Shown: positions 52,103 through 61,807, counted from the stretch's first letter. The stretch: 64,000 bases of DNA from an uncultured Clostridium sp. (GCA_930986425.1 CAKNJR010000006.1:17239-81238), one strand, 5' to 3'. Notes: a model not told the origin generated them from the letters alone. Numbers and translations: made by a program.

Positions 52103-52942
52103 ATGTTAAATATTGTTTATTCAATAATATATGGAATAATTGAAGGAATCACAGAATGGTTACCAATAAGTAGTACAGGGCATCTAATATTAGCAGAAAA
52201 CTTTTTAAAATTTGAAGGACTATCAGAAGGATTTTTTGACATGTTTGATGTTGTAATACAATTAGGAGCCATTTTAGCAGTAGTTGTACTATACTTTAAA
52301 AATATTTGGCCATTAAAAAAACAAAAAAGTAAACATGGTGATACAAAAATAGTATGGGATAAAAACATATTAATACTATGGGCAAAAATATTGGTTGCAT
52401 GTGTACCAGCAGCAATAGTAGGATTGCTATTTGACGACATATTAAATGAATACTTATACAATTCATGGGTTGTAGCAACAATGCTAATTGTAGTTGGTAT
52501 AGCATTTATAGTAATAGAAAACAAGAAAAAAGATATGAAGCCTAGAGTAAATGACATATCTGAACTAACATATAAAGATGCTATAATAATAGGATTATTT
52601 CAATTAATAGCAGCAATATTCCCAGGTACATCACGTTCAGGAGCAACAATAATAGGTGCATTACTAATAGGAATATCTAGAACAGTTGCAGCAGAATATA
52701 CATTCTTTTTAGCAATACCAGTAATGTTTGGTGCAAGCTTACTTAAAATATTAAAATTTGGATTAAGCTTTACAGGAATGGAACTTGCAGTATTACTAGT
52801 AGGAATGGTAGTAGCATTCTTGGTATCAATACTTGTAATAAAATTCTTAATGAATTACATAAAGAAACACGATTTCAAAGTATTTGGCTGGTATAGAATT
52901 GTATTAGGTATAATAGTAATTATTTTATTAGGTGTTTTATAA
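52103..52942 (+). CDS. uppP: Undecaprenyl-diphosphatase UppP (BacA)
   Basis: The 279-residue integral membrane enzyme shows both UppP signatures: GIIEGITEWLPISSTGHLILAE (residues about 9-30, with the catalytic Glu and the ISSTGH box) and FPGTSRSGATIIGALLIG (about 173-190). It dephosphorylates C55-PP to recycle the lipid carrier of cell-wall synthesis and gives bacitracin tolerance. About eight membrane segments are present. AAAGGAGG precedes the ATG. mntP follows 62 bases later. Confidence 0.97.
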   Translation: MLNIVYSIIYGIIEGITEWLPISSTGHLILAENFLKFEGLSEGFFDMFDVVIQLGAILAVVVLYFKNIWPLKKQKSKHGDTKIVWDKNILILWAKILVACVPAAIVGLLFDDILNEYLYNSWVVATMLIVVGIAFIVIENKKKDMKPRVNDISELTYKDAIIIGLFQLIAAIFPGTSRSGATIIGALLIGISRTVAAEYTFFLAIPVMFGASLLKILKFGLSFTGMELAVLLVGMVVAFLVSILVIKFLMNYIKKHDFKVFGWYRIVLGIIVIILLGVL

Positions 52943-53004
52943 ATAACAATAAGAAAAAACGGTAAGTCACATATGAAAGTAAACTTAAGCAAAGGAGTTT
53001 CTAT

Positions 53005-53556
53005 ATGGGATTTACCGAAATTTTATTTATGAGTATAGGACTTGGAATGGATGCATTTGCAGTAGCAATTTGCAAAGGACTATCAATGACAAAAATGAAA
53101 TGGAAAAGTGCAATAATAATAGCTTTATATTTTGGAATATTTCAAGCATTAATGCCATTAATAGGGTTTGTACTTGGAAAAAGATTCAGCAATGCAATAA
53201 TAAAAATAGACAATTATATTGGATTTTTCTTAATAGCAGCAATAGGAATTAACATGTTAATTGAAGCTTTTAAAAAAGGAGAAAAAGAAGTTTTAGATGA
53301 TGATATTGGAATAAAAACAATGCTAATCCTTGCAATAGCAACTAGCATAGATGCACTAGCTGTTGGGGTAACACTTGCATTTTTAAGAGTAAATCCAATA
53401 GAGCCAATAATTTCAATTGGAATCGTAACATTTATATTATCATTAATCGGTGTCAAAATAGGCAATGTTTTTGGCGAGAAATATAAAAAACATTCACAAG
53501 TATTGGGTGGAGTAATTCTTTTGCTAATAGCTATAAAAATATTAATAGAAAAGTAA
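53005..53556 (+). CDS. mntP: Manganese efflux pump MntP
   Basis: The 183-residue protein has six membrane segments and the MntP twin motifs FMSIGLGMDAFAVAICKGLS and ATSIDALAVGVTLAFL, each with an Asp for Mn2+. I looked for a yybP-ykoY manganese riboswitch, but the 62-base gap upstream is too short. AAAGGAG precedes the ATG. Confidence 0.93.
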   Translation: MGFTEILFMSIGLGMDAFAVAICKGLSMTKMKWKSAIIIALYFGIFQALMPLIGFVLGKRFSNAIIKIDNYIGFFLIAAIGINMLIEAFKKGEKEVLDDDIGIKTMLILAIATSIDALAVGVTLAFLRVNPIEPIISIGIVTFILSLIGVKIGNVFGEKYKKHSQVLGGVILLLIAIKILIEK

Positions 53557-53652
53557 GAAATTCTACTTCTTAAAAAGTAAAAGTTGAAAAATTAGGCAAA
53601 ATATAGTAAAATATAAATATGTAATAAATAATGAAAAGGAGAATAGTTTGTT

Positions 53653-54303
53653 ATGAATAAAAATGTTATTCTATATTTCACAGATTTAGAAGGAACAATG
53701 CTAAGGGAAAAAGATGGACAATATGATAGAGAAGAATTATACAAATTATTTGGACAACTTTCAGATTTACAAAATTCTTTACAAGCAGATGTAAAAATAA
53801 ATATTGTTTCCCCAATTTTTATGGAACATATGAAAAAAATAGTAAGTCATTTTAATTTAGAAATAGCAAGATATAATAGAAGTAATCCATCTTCAAGATT
53901 GGATGAAATTAATGCTGCAATGGCTTCTTTAGATAGTAATCAATATTTTGACCCTAATTATACATATGATGTAATTGAACCTTTTCCAAGAATAGCAGAA
54001 GATGGCGGCGAAAGAGGAAAAATGCAACACGTATCTAATTGGATGGATATTTTTCCAAATGCAAAATTATATATTTACGCTGGTAATGGAAGAAATGATA
54101 TATTAGCAATGAGAAAGGTACTTTCAAGTCCAAGAGGAGCAGTAATTTGTCCAACCAATAGTAGAACACAAGTAAAGGAAATAGCAACATTTGTTTCAGA
54201 TAAAGAAGATATGGAAGGGATAATAGAAGGACTATCAAGATTAAATGAACGTGTAAGAACAAGGCAAACTGGAAAAGATGTAGATGATGACGGAGATAGA
54301 TAA
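53653..54303 (+). CDS. HAD-superfamily-like protein (216 aa)
   Basis: The N-terminus NVILYFTDLEGTMLREKDG has the strand-DxxGT form of a HAD motif I, although the first catalytic Asp sits in TDLEGT. Late GNGRNDILAMRKV fits HAD motif IV (GDGxND). A threonine/serine motif II may be in INIVSPIF. This suggests a haloacid-dehalogenase-fold phosphatase of the Cof or sucrose-phosphatase type, but the active site is not fully standard (EGT). The C-terminus is a polar tail (RTRQTGKDVDDDGDR). AAGGAGAA precedes the ATG. Confidence 0.7.
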   Translation: MNKNVILYFTDLEGTMLREKDGQYDREELYKLFGQLSDLQNSLQADVKINIVSPIFMEHMKKIVSHFNLEIARYNRSNPSSRLDEINAAMASLDSNQYFDPNYTYDVIEPFPRIAEDGGERGKMQHVSNWMDIFPNAKLYIYAGNGRNDILAMRKVLSSPRGAVICPTNSRTQVKEIATFVSDKEDMEGIIEGLSRLNERVRTRQTGKDVDDDGDR

Positions 54304-54379
54304 AAAAATAAAATTAATACTTGATTTTACAAAACCATTAGTATATATTTATAGTAAATAAATATAGTGAGGTTAAAGT

Positions 54380-55168
54380 ATGGAAGAAAAAGATAAGAAA
54401 ACTAATCAAAATAAAGAAGGCAAACAGAAAGAAAATAAGACAAGCCCAGAAGTGAAAGCAGTAAATAAAGAAGCGGATAAAGCGAAGGTAGAAGCAAAAG
54501 CAGAAGTAAAAGCAACAAATAAAGATGAAAATAAGGCAAAAACTAAAGTTAAAAAAGAAAAAAAGAGCAAAAAATGGATAATAGTAGTAGTTCTACTAGT
54601 TATTCTTATAATACTTGCTGTTCTTGTATTGTATACATCAATAACACCAAGAGACTCTGTTAATAATCTATTTACAAATTTGAAAAACGGAAATAAATTT
54701 ATGGCGAGTCTAAATATTGACTATGATAATTTAATTTCAGTATTAGATTCAACAATAGTTCAGCAAAATGGTAGTGGAATGTCAAACTTAGAAAAAGAGT
54801 GCTTTAATGAATTATCATGGGAAATAACAGGAGAAAGCGTAGAAAATAATACTGCGACAGTTACAGCAACAGTTACAACAAAAAGTTTTAGACAAGTATT
54901 ATTAAATTGGATTGAAAAAATATCTGAAGTACTAGAAAATCAAGATGACATATCAACAGAGCAAAACTTACAATTGTTAGAAGAAAGCTTAACAGAAGAA
55001 GATGTAGGAACTACACAAACAGAAGTTACAATAAATCTAGAAAGAAAAGGCTTCACTTGGAAAGTAATAATAAACGAAGATTTTATAGATGCAATTTTCC
55101 CAGGACTAAACCAAGTACTAGATGTAATGGAACAATTATCTAACGAAATTAGTGAAACAAATCAATAA
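54380..55168 (+). CDS. Membrane-anchored protein with Lys/Glu-rich tail (262 aa)
   Basis: The protein opens with about 65 residues of Lys/Glu/Ala low complexity (AEVKATNKDENKAKTKVKKEK), has one membrane segment (about 69-90) and an extracytoplasmic alpha+beta domain. That domain includes SVNNLFTNLKNGNKFMASLNIDYDNL and FTWKVIINEDFIDAIFPGL, reminiscent of DUF4878/DUF5105-type lumazine-binding-like folds. Function unknown. GAGG precedes the ATG. A hairpin follows the stop. Confidence 0.75.
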   Translation: MEEKDKKTNQNKEGKQKENKTSPEVKAVNKEADKAKVEAKAEVKATNKDENKAKTKVKKEKKSKKWIIVVVLLVILIILAVLVLYTSITPRDSVNNLFTNLKNGNKFMASLNIDYDNLISVLDSTIVQQNGSGMSNLEKECFNELSWEITGESVENNTATVTATVTTKSFRQVLLNWIEKISEVLENQDDISTEQNLQLLEESLTEEDVGTTQTEVTINLERKGFTWKVIINEDFIDAIFPGLNQVLDVMEQLSNEISETNQ

Positions 55169-55172
55169 TTAT

Positions 55173-55205
55173 TAAAATTCGTAACATATTTGTTACGAAT
55201 TTTAT
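55173..55205 (+). terminator. Hairpin after the 54380 gene
   Basis: AAAATTCGTAAC pairs with GTTACGAATTTT around ATATTT, with a short T tract. It is a likely terminator. Confidence 0.75.
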
Positions 55206-55271
55206 TACAATTTTAAGACAATAATTGACAAAAATCGGCTTTAATATTACAATAATATTAGGGTGAATATT

Positions 55272-56498
55272 ATGGTAAGAAAGTCAAAATTATGGGTATA
55301 TATATTAGTATCAATAATAGCCATAGCAATAGTTATAGCTATTATTTTTGGTATATATTTAACAAAAAATATTTCATATGCCTCAGAAGGACAAGCAAAA
55401 ACTATTGCAGTAGAAATTCCAATAACTCCTAGAGATAAAAGCAAAGAAATAAATATTGATGAAATTGTAAATAATAATACGCAAACACAAAAAAAAGAAG
55501 TACTAGAAACACAAGAAATTGATGTTGAATTTACGACACAATATATAGAAAATACATCACTTGCAAAAGGAAAAATACAAGTATTACAAGAAGGTGTTGA
55601 CGGAAAACAAAACGCAATAATAAGAAATGTATATGAAGGCGAAAATCTAATATCATCAGAACAAGTATCTTCACAAATAACAAAAGCTTCAGTAGATAAA
55701 ATAGTTCAAATAGGAACAGCTGCTTATTCAAACAACTATGTTCCTGTTGTAGGAGATGAACTTGAGGCTACATCTACAATGCTAACAATAAGAGTAAATC
55801 CAGATGAAAATTCCGATAAGGTAATTACCATAAATAAAGGAGATAAAGTTACACTTCAAGCAAAACAAGGAGATTGGTATTATGTATCATATGACAATCA
55901 TCTAGGTTGGGCAAAAGCAGAAAGCTTAGAATATGTTGACCCCAATGCAGGTGGAGATGGTGATGAAAACAACATACAATACACAAAAGAACAATTATCT
56001 CAAAACTTAGGATTTAGCATGCTACTAAATAAACCTAGTGGACTAACTGTGGAACAATTTAAGAAAATATTTGAAAATGATGCAAATGATGTTAATCATA
56101 TATTTAGTGATAACGCAGAATATTTTTACTACATAGAGCAACAATATAACATAAATGGTATATTTGTAGCAGCAGTAGGAATTCATGAAAGTGCTTGGGG
56201 AACATCAAACATTTCAAAAAACAAAAAGAACCTATTTGGATATGGAGCATATGATAGAGACCCATCAGGAAGTGCATATACATTCCAATCATATTCAGAA
56301 GGAATCGACTTAGTTGCACGTGTATTTGTTAAATATTACTTAAATCCACCAGGAACAACAATATATGGTGGTGAAACAGCAAGCGGAAGATATTTTGAAG
56401 GAGCAACATTAACAGCAGTAAATACAAGATATGCAAGCGATAAAAACTGGGCAAATGCAGTATTTAAATGGATGACTTATTTATATAACAAATTATAA
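55272..56498 (+). CDS. Membrane-anchored N-acetylglucosaminidase (G5-like, SH3b, GH73)
   Basis: The 408-residue protein has a membrane anchor (about residues 7-30), a G5-like domain (about 75-155; EIDVEFTTQYIENTSLAKG), an SH3b domain (about 163-225; LTIRVNPDENSDKVITINKGDKVTL) and a C-terminal GH73 domain. In the latter, FVAAVGIHESAWGTSNISKNKKNLFG carries the catalytic Glu. It probably trims peptidoglycan glycan strands. I chose ATG 55272, with AGGGTGA five bases upstream; a GTG at 55263 overlaps that site. Confidence 0.88.
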   Translation: MVRKSKLWVYILVSIIAIAIVIAIIFGIYLTKNISYASEGQAKTIAVEIPITPRDKSKEINIDEIVNNNTQTQKKEVLETQEIDVEFTTQYIENTSLAKGKIQVLQEGVDGKQNAIIRNVYEGENLISSEQVSSQITKASVDKIVQIGTAAYSNNYVPVVGDELEATSTMLTIRVNPDENSDKVITINKGDKVTLQAKQGDWYYVSYDNHLGWAKAESLEYVDPNAGGDGDENNIQYTKEQLSQNLGFSMLLNKPSGLTVEQFKKIFENDANDVNHIFSDNAEYFYYIEQQYNINGIFVAAVGIHESAWGTSNISKNKKNLFGYGAYDRDPSGSAYTFQSYSEGIDLVARVFVKYYLNPPGTTIYGGETASGRYFEGATLTAVNTRYASDKNWANAVFKWMTYLYNKL

Positions 56499-56584
56499 AA
56501 TTTACTTGATATTTTGCCAGCATTAGTGTATTATTATATATAATGATTAAAATCAACTTAAATAGGTAGAAGGGAGTAGAATTC

Positions 56585-56995
56585 ATGAAAAAGATACTTA
56601 CAGCTTTTGCAGTTATTATGTGCATAATTTGTATAAATTGTGTTTATGCTGCAAATACTAATGTAGGAAACGAAATAATATCAGAAGAAACCAAAAGTCA
56701 ACTTGTAGAAATAAAAGATAAAGAATTACAGTCAATAGAAGATTACAATGAAGCTTATGGAAGTACAACATATGGATTAGTTGCATACATACTTGATAAA
56801 GTTAGAGTTTATAGTATTCCTGTTGCATTCTTAGGAATAGCAATAGCTGCTATATACCAATATGTTATAGGTATAAGAAAATTAGACGTTAGAGACAAAG
56901 GCTTTGGAGCAATGATTGGTATAGTAACAATGCTAATCATTTGTCAAGTTTTACCACTTATTTTTGCAATAGTAGTAAGAGGTTGGAGGGGTTAA
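56585..56995 (+). CDS. Small secreted two-pass membrane protein, VirB2/TrbC-like layout
   Basis: The 136-residue protein has a signal peptide (MKKILTAFAVIMCIICINCVYA, cleavage near AA-NT), a polar stretch and two membrane helices (about 68-92 and 104-130) joined by a basic loop GIRKLDVRDKG. This matches VirB2/TrbC-type pilin precursors in layout only. It is three bases upstream of a TadZ-like gene, so it is part of a filament or secretion locus. AGAAGGGAG precedes the ATG. Confidence 0.68.
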   Translation: MKKILTAFAVIMCIICINCVYAANTNVGNEIISEETKSQLVEIKDKELQSIEDYNEAYGSTTYGLVAYILDKVRVYSIPVAFLGIAIAAIYQYVIGIRKLDVRDKGFGAMIGIVTMLIICQVLPLIFAIVVRGWRG

Positions 56996-56998
56996 CGA

Positions 56999-59782
56999 AT
57001 GAAAGTTTTATTTGCAGTAAGTAATGATAATGTATCAGCTTCAATAATAAAGAAGTATCAAGAAAAATTTAAGGAAATAATAACAAGTAAAAATGTATAT
57101 TACTTTAATGCAATAATAAAAGAACTACAAAAAGATAAAACATATGATGCTGTTGTAATTGGTGAAGATTTAGAACCAATTTCAAACAACAACTATGATA
57201 CAATTGATAAATTTATTTTTGACAAATTAGACAATATTAGTGATGAAGCATATAAAACTACTGGAGAAGATATTCCAATTATTTTAATTTGTTCAGACAG
57301 AAGAACAAAATCAGATGAACTTCTAATTAAATTATTTGGAATAGGTATTTATAATGCTCTTTTAGGCAATGACAGAAATATTGATATGGTATGTAATTTA
57401 ATTAGTAAGCCTAGAAGTAAAAAAGAAGCTAAAAATTACTATAAAATAGATTCAGAAGATGTAAACTATAAACCAGAAAATGAGTCAGAAGTTAGCGAAA
57501 CAGAAATAAAAAATATATTAAATCATTATAAAAAAATTGGAAATAACGAAAAGAAATGTATTGAAAGTTTCGAGAGTATAGCTGCACAATATAATGATAC
57601 TCAATTAAGAATTATTACTAAGTTTTTACCAAACAATGTAAAGGCAATACTTGAAAAAGGCTCTGCAAGATATCAAAAATTAGTTAATGGAGGAACTGTA
57701 CTTTCAAGAGGACAATATACTCCATATACACCAAATCAAAAAGAAGTTAAAAAGTCAGATATGGACTTTATAACAAAAGATATTGAAAAGCCAAATTTAA
57801 CAAAACCAGTAATAATACCATCAACAATGAATATTGAAGGTGCTATACAACCAAAACCACCAGCACAAGTATCAGTTGTACAAAGACAAAGTCAAAGTAT
57901 GACAGGGTATAATGCACAAAATCCATATAATCCTTCATACAACATGAATAATGCAATGAATATGAACAATGTGCCACAACAAATACCACAAAATATGGGT
58001 ACAAGCTCAAATATAACTCAAAACAACGAGGCTCAAAATATAGTTCAAGATACAGAAAAAGCAGAAGCACCAAGTGTTCAGCCAGAAGTTGCACAAATAA
58101 AAAGAAGGGGTAGACCTAAAAAAATAGTAACAGAGCAACCTGTGGTTCCTGAAACAGTACAACCAGTTAAAAGAGGAAGAGGTAGACCAAGAAAAAATGT
58201 TATAGCAGAAGATTTAGAACAAAATTCTGCAACAGTAAATGAGCCAATTCAACAAGCAGAACAAACAATAAGCAATAATCAAACTCAGCCAGAAAATGAT
58301 GTGGGAACATTAAATCTATTTGACTTAGGAAACGATATAGAAACACCAAATACAATTGAAACTCCAAATAATGAAATTACAAGTAATGAAAATCTAAACG
58401 ATGAAGGAATAAACTTATTTGGTATGGCTGATGATAGTAATATAGATACAAATATAAATCAACAAAATGTAAACAGTACACAAAATTTAAATGAACAACA
58501 AGGTAGCCCATATAATCAAAATATAAATGAAATGCAAAATAATCCATATAATCAGGATATGTGGGGAGTACAAAATAACCCATATAATCAAGATATTAGT
58601 GGAATGCAAAACAATCCATACAATCAAGATATGGGCGGAATGCAAAATAACCCATACAATCAAGATATAAATGGAATGCAAAATAACCCATACAATCAAG
58701 ATATAAATGGAATGCAAAATAACCCATACAATCAAGATATAAGTGGACAACAAAATAATCAATACAATCAATCTCAAAATAGTGCACAAAATAACACAGA
58801 TTTCTTTGGACTAGAGAATTCACAAGAAATGACAAAAGTTAAGGCAAAATCAAATGTAATACCAAGTGACTTTGTAGCACAAAATAAAATTGTAGCATTT
58901 GTAGGAACAAGTAAAAATGGTACATCATTCATAGTTAATAACTTAGCAGAGTTATTAGCACAAAAAGGTGTAAAAACAGCGATTCTAGACTTAACAAAAA
59001 ATAGAAATTCATATTATATGTTCACAGATAATGACCAAAGACTAATGCAAATAGCTAGTCAAAGTATAAAGAATCTAGAAAAAGGACTAACAGAAGGCTT
59101 AGAAGTTAACAAAAATCTATCTGTATATACAGCTTTACCAGATGATTTAGACGAATCAGAAAATTTTGATGCTATACTACAAACATTAGATAATAATTAT
59201 TCAGCAGTATTAATTGATTGTGACTTTGACACAAATATAAACTACTTTGTAAAGGCAACAGAAATTTATTTAGTACAATCAATGGATGCATTAACAATAC
59301 AACCACTAACACAATTCTTAAGTGAATTAAAATTAAAAAATGCATTAGATGAATCAAAATTAAGAGTAGTCATAAATAAAGAAATGAAATTAAAAATATT
59401 AAATGATAAAATGATATTAGGTGGAATGGCAAAATACAACGAACCATCAATGACTTTGCAAAGAGACTTGTTTAATCCAAGTACAATAAAATACACTACA
59501 ATACCTTTCGAAATGCAAACATATGCAAGATACTTAGAAGCAATTGCATTATGCCAAATATCATTAAGTGGATATTCACAAACATTTTTAAACAGTTTAG
59601 AAAAATTAGCAAGTATGGTATATCCTTTAGTGCCAGGAGGAAATAATTATAGTAATTATTCACCTAACTATGAAAAAGCAGCTAAAAAAGGTTTCTTCAA
59701 AGGTAAAAACAAAAAACAACCTCAAACCCAATTTTCAGCTGGAGTAAATGGAACTTTGGATAAAATGAGAGCAAACTATTAA
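56999..59782 (+). CDS. Giant TadZ/CpaE-like protein with AT-hook-like motifs and an NPYNQD repeat array
   Basis: The 927-residue protein starts with a receiver-like domain (MKVLFAVSNDNVSASIIKKYQ ... YDAVVIGEDLEPI, about residues 1-140). A linker follows with two basic RGRP motifs (IKRRGRPKKIV and VKRGRGRPRKNV, about 365-400) like AT-hooks. Then comes a Gln/Asn-rich zone with 11-residue NNPYNQDxxGMQ repeats (about 503-593), and a C-terminal MinD-like domain (IVAFVGTSKNGTSFIVNNLAELL). The P-loop is degenerate. TadZ proteins place the pilus machine; the repeat zone and AT-hooks are unusual. GAGGGG precedes the ATG. Confidence 0.8.
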   Translation: MKVLFAVSNDNVSASIIKKYQEKFKEIITSKNVYYFNAIIKELQKDKTYDAVVIGEDLEPISNNNYDTIDKFIFDKLDNISDEAYKTTGEDIPIILICSDRRTKSDELLIKLFGIGIYNALLGNDRNIDMVCNLISKPRSKKEAKNYYKIDSEDVNYKPENESEVSETEIKNILNHYKKIGNNEKKCIESFESIAAQYNDTQLRIITKFLPNNVKAILEKGSARYQKLVNGGTVLSRGQYTPYTPNQKEVKKSDMDFITKDIEKPNLTKPVIIPSTMNIEGAIQPKPPAQVSVVQRQSQSMTGYNAQNPYNPSYNMNNAMNMNNVPQQIPQNMGTSSNITQNNEAQNIVQDTEKAEAPSVQPEVAQIKRRGRPKKIVTEQPVVPETVQPVKRGRGRPRKNVIAEDLEQNSATVNEPIQQAEQTISNNQTQPENDVGTLNLFDLGNDIETPNTIETPNNEITSNENLNDEGINLFGMADDSNIDTNINQQNVNSTQNLNEQQGSPYNQNINEMQNNPYNQDMWGVQNNPYNQDISGMQNNPYNQDMGGMQNNPYNQDINGMQNNPYNQDINGMQNNPYNQDISGQQNNQYNQSQNSAQNNTDFFGLENSQEMTKVKAKSNVIPSDFVAQNKIVAFVGTSKNGTSFIVNNLAELLAQKGVKTAILDLTKNRNSYYMFTDNDQRLMQIASQSIKNLEKGLTEGLEVNKNLSVYTALPDDLDESENFDAILQTLDNNYSAVLIDCDFDTNINYFVKATEIYLVQSMDALTIQPLTQFLSELKLKNALDESKLRVVINKEMKLKILNDKMILGGMAKYNEPSMTLQRDLFNPSTIKYTTIPFEMQTYARYLEAIALCQISLSGYSQTFLNSLEKLASMVYPLVPGGNNYSNYSPNYEKAAKKGFFKGKNKKQPQTQFSAGVNGTLDKMRANY
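58504..58778 (+). repeat. 33-base tandem repeats coding for NNPYNQDxxGMQ
   Basis: About eight in-frame units, the inner ones nearly identical (AATAACCCATACAATCAAGA). It is a coding repeat, not CRISPR: units are contiguous with no spacers. Confidence 0.9.
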
Positions 59783-59802
59783 GATAAAAGAGGTGATAAT
59801 AA

Positions 59803-60894
59803 GTGATAATAATTGTTATAACAGTATTAGTAATTATTGTTTTAACATTAATTGTATACAACTATTCAGTACACAAAAAAATAGAAACATATAGCAATTT
59901 AAATCAAAGAATTACAAGCTTAAATGTTTTACAAGAATTCATGAAAACATTAGGTGAAAATAGTAGTATTCAAGAAAAATTAGAAAACATAAACGATATA
60001 TTAATAAGTAAATATTCAATAAAATACTCAACAATTGTTGTTTTTAACGGTGCTGAATATGTTGTAAAAGCCTCTAATGTAGACCAAAGACATTGGGACG
60101 CACTTAAAAGCCTTCAAAATGACCCAGTATTTGGAGATAGCATAAAAACTGCAACACCTAAATATGTTACAGTAGATAATGAAAATGAAAAACTACCATA
60201 TCAAAAAATGGAATTTGGTAGAGCAAAATGTGCCATGTTCTTCCCACTATATGTAGACAATGTATATATAGGATACTGGATTATAGAAGGAAGCAAGCCT
60301 CATGAATTCGACCATATAGATACAACAATACTTGAAGTAGTAAGAAATAATATTGTAACAATATTAAAAACAGTAGAAAATCAAGCAACAATTGAAAATA
60401 TAGTTAGAGATGATTTATATTCAGGACTTAAATCAGCAGAATACCTTTATGGAGAAGGAAAGAAAACAATTGATAAATATACAACATCAGCAATATGCTT
60501 ATTCAAGATAGTAAACTTACCAGATATTAATACTCAAATAAGTAGAAAAACAGGAGATGTCACAATTACAACAGTATCAAATTTTGTTAAGAAAAATTTG
60601 GCACAAGAATATGTATTTGTTAGATACATGGGACCTAAATTTGCTATTGTTTTCTCAGGAGCAGATAAAGATGGAGTGCTAAGCTTCATGCAAGACTTAA
60701 AAAACAAAATTGAAAAATTAGATATAACTGCACAACCAGATTATATAAATAGCGAAGAAGAAGAGGTAATTGTAAGTCCTAAAATAAGAGTAGTTATTTC
60801 AACATATTATAAAGGAACAGCTCTAGATGGAGCGTTCAAAAAGCTTGAAGAATACATAGATTCATCAAATGAAAATACTATAAGAACAATATAA
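59803..60894 (+). CDS. Membrane protein with GAF and degenerate GGDEF domains
   Basis: The 363-residue protein has an N-terminal membrane segment (residues 1-22), a GAF-like domain (about 45-185; IQEKLENINDILISKYSI, CAMFFPLYVDNVYIGYWIIEG) and a GGDEF-fold domain (about 215-355). At the signature place it reads YMGPKFAIVFSGA instead of GGDEF, so it cannot be a normal diguanylate cyclase. It may be a c-di-GMP/GTP sensor or a scaffold. The GTG start follows GAGGTGAT. It is 20 bases after the TadZ-like gene and likely in its operon. Confidence 0.75.
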   Translation: MIIIVITVLVIIVLTLIVYNYSVHKKIETYSNLNQRITSLNVLQEFMKTLGENSSIQEKLENINDILISKYSIKYSTIVVFNGAEYVVKASNVDQRHWDALKSLQNDPVFGDSIKTATPKYVTVDNENEKLPYQKMEFGRAKCAMFFPLYVDNVYIGYWIIEGSKPHEFDHIDTTILEVVRNNIVTILKTVENQATIENIVRDDLYSGLKSAEYLYGEGKKTIDKYTTSAICLFKIVNLPDINTQISRKTGDVTITTVSNFVKKNLAQEYVFVRYMGPKFAIVFSGADKDGVLSFMQDLKNKIEKLDITAQPDYINSEEEEVIVSPKIRVVISTYYKGTALDGAFKKLEEYIDSSNENTIRTI

Positions 60895-60991
60895 TAGTTC
60901 ATAAAAAAATAAGATAAATATGGATATGAGACGAATCATATTCAAAATAAATATAAGAAAGCCTTAAAATCAAGATGAGGAGGAATGTACA

Positions 60992-61240
60992 ATGAATATG
61001 GAAGAAACAATGAGATTTGACGTTGAAAAAGAGCAAAATGCCAGAGCAAAAGAAATACTTAAAGAAGTATATGATGCATTAAAAGAAAAAGGATATAATC
61101 CTATTAACCAAATAGTTGGATATATATTATCAGGAGACCCAACATATATAACAAGCCATAAAGGTGCAAGAAATTTAATTAGACAAATAGAAAGAGACGA
61201 ACTACTAGAAAAAATGGTAAAGGAATATATAGATGAGTAG
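60992..61240 (+). CDS. ireB: IreB family regulatory phosphoprotein (UPF0297)
   Basis: The 82-residue protein matches the IreB/YrzL family: [50 protein letters not shown], and [10 protein letters not shown]. In Enterococcus IreB is a substrate of the IreK Ser/Thr kinase and affects cephalosporin resistance. GAGGAGG precedes the ATG. Its end overlaps ruvX by eight bases, the standard ireB-ruvX pairing in Firmicutes. Confidence 0.95.
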   Translation: MNMEETMRFDVEKEQNARAKEILKEVYDALKEKGYNPINQIVGYILSGDPTYITSHKGARNLIRQIERDELLEKMVKEYIDE

Positions 61241-61649
61241 AAAATTAGGAATTGACTATGGTGTAGCAAGAACAGGAATAGCAATAACAGATGAACTAGG
61301 AATAACAGCTCAGGGATTAGAAACAATTACATCAAATGGCAATGACAAAATTATCTTAAGAAGATTAGCAGAAATATTAGAAAATTATGAAATTGATACA
61401 TTTGTTGTAGGAAATCCACTAAATATGGATGGAACAAAAAGTGAGCGAAGCATAGAAACTGAAGCATTTATACATAAACTAAAATCAAGATTTAATAAAA
61501 TCGAGATAGTTCAAGTAGATGAAAGATTAACAACTGTTGAAGCACACAAAACAATGAATATGTTAAATATAGATAATAGGAAAAAGAAACAGATTGCTGA
61601 TACAATTTCAGCAGTTTATATTTTAGAAAGTTATATTAATAAAAAATAA
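61233..61649 (+). CDS. ruvX: RuvX/YqgF Holliday junction resolvase-like RNase
   Basis: The 138-residue RNase H-fold protein has [35 protein letters not shown], and [14 protein letters not shown], with conserved Asp and Glu metal ligands. In E. coli YqgF processes the 16S rRNA 5' end; its resolvase role is debated. ATG 61233 overlaps ireB by eight bases, implying coupled translation. Confidence 0.96.
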   Translation: MSRKLGIDYGVARTGIAITDELGITAQGLETITSNGNDKIILRRLAEILENYEIDTFVVGNPLNMDGTKSERSIETEAFIHKLKSRFNKIEIVQVDERLTTVEAHKTMNMLNIDNRKKKQIADTISAVYILESYINKK

Positions 61650-61652
61650 TAA

Positions 61653-61705
61653 TATGACGTTAATATTTAATGCATATATACCATTAAATATTAACGTCAT
61701 AATAA
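61653..61705 (+). terminator. Long hairpin after ruvX
   Basis: TATGACGTTAATATTTAATG pairs with CATTAAATATTAACGTCATA, a perfect 20-base stem, but the T tract that follows is weak. Confidence 0.7.
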
Positions 61706-61734
61706 TTTTGACCATAATAATTAACATAAAAAGC

Positions 61735-61763
61735 TTGATTTATTCATAGAAATAGTGTAAAAT
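61735..61763 (+). promoter_or_regulatory. SigA-type promoter of efp
   Basis: TTGATT (61735-61740), a 17-base spacer and TAAAAT (61758-61763). Confidence 0.7.
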
Positions 61764-61807
61764 AAAATATATGTTTATGAATAAAATTTATGTAAGGGGG
61801 AATAATA

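Noticed and set aside
52943..53004. Manganese (yybP-ykoY) riboswitch before mntP
   Set aside because: The gap is too short and lacks the conserved loops.
56585..56995. Firm call as a conjugative pilin (VirB2/TrbC)
   Set aside because: Only the signal peptide plus two-helix layout agrees; no conjugation genes are nearby.
58504..58778. CRISPR-like array
   Set aside because: The repeats are contiguous, in frame and lack spacers; they code for an 11-residue protein repeat.
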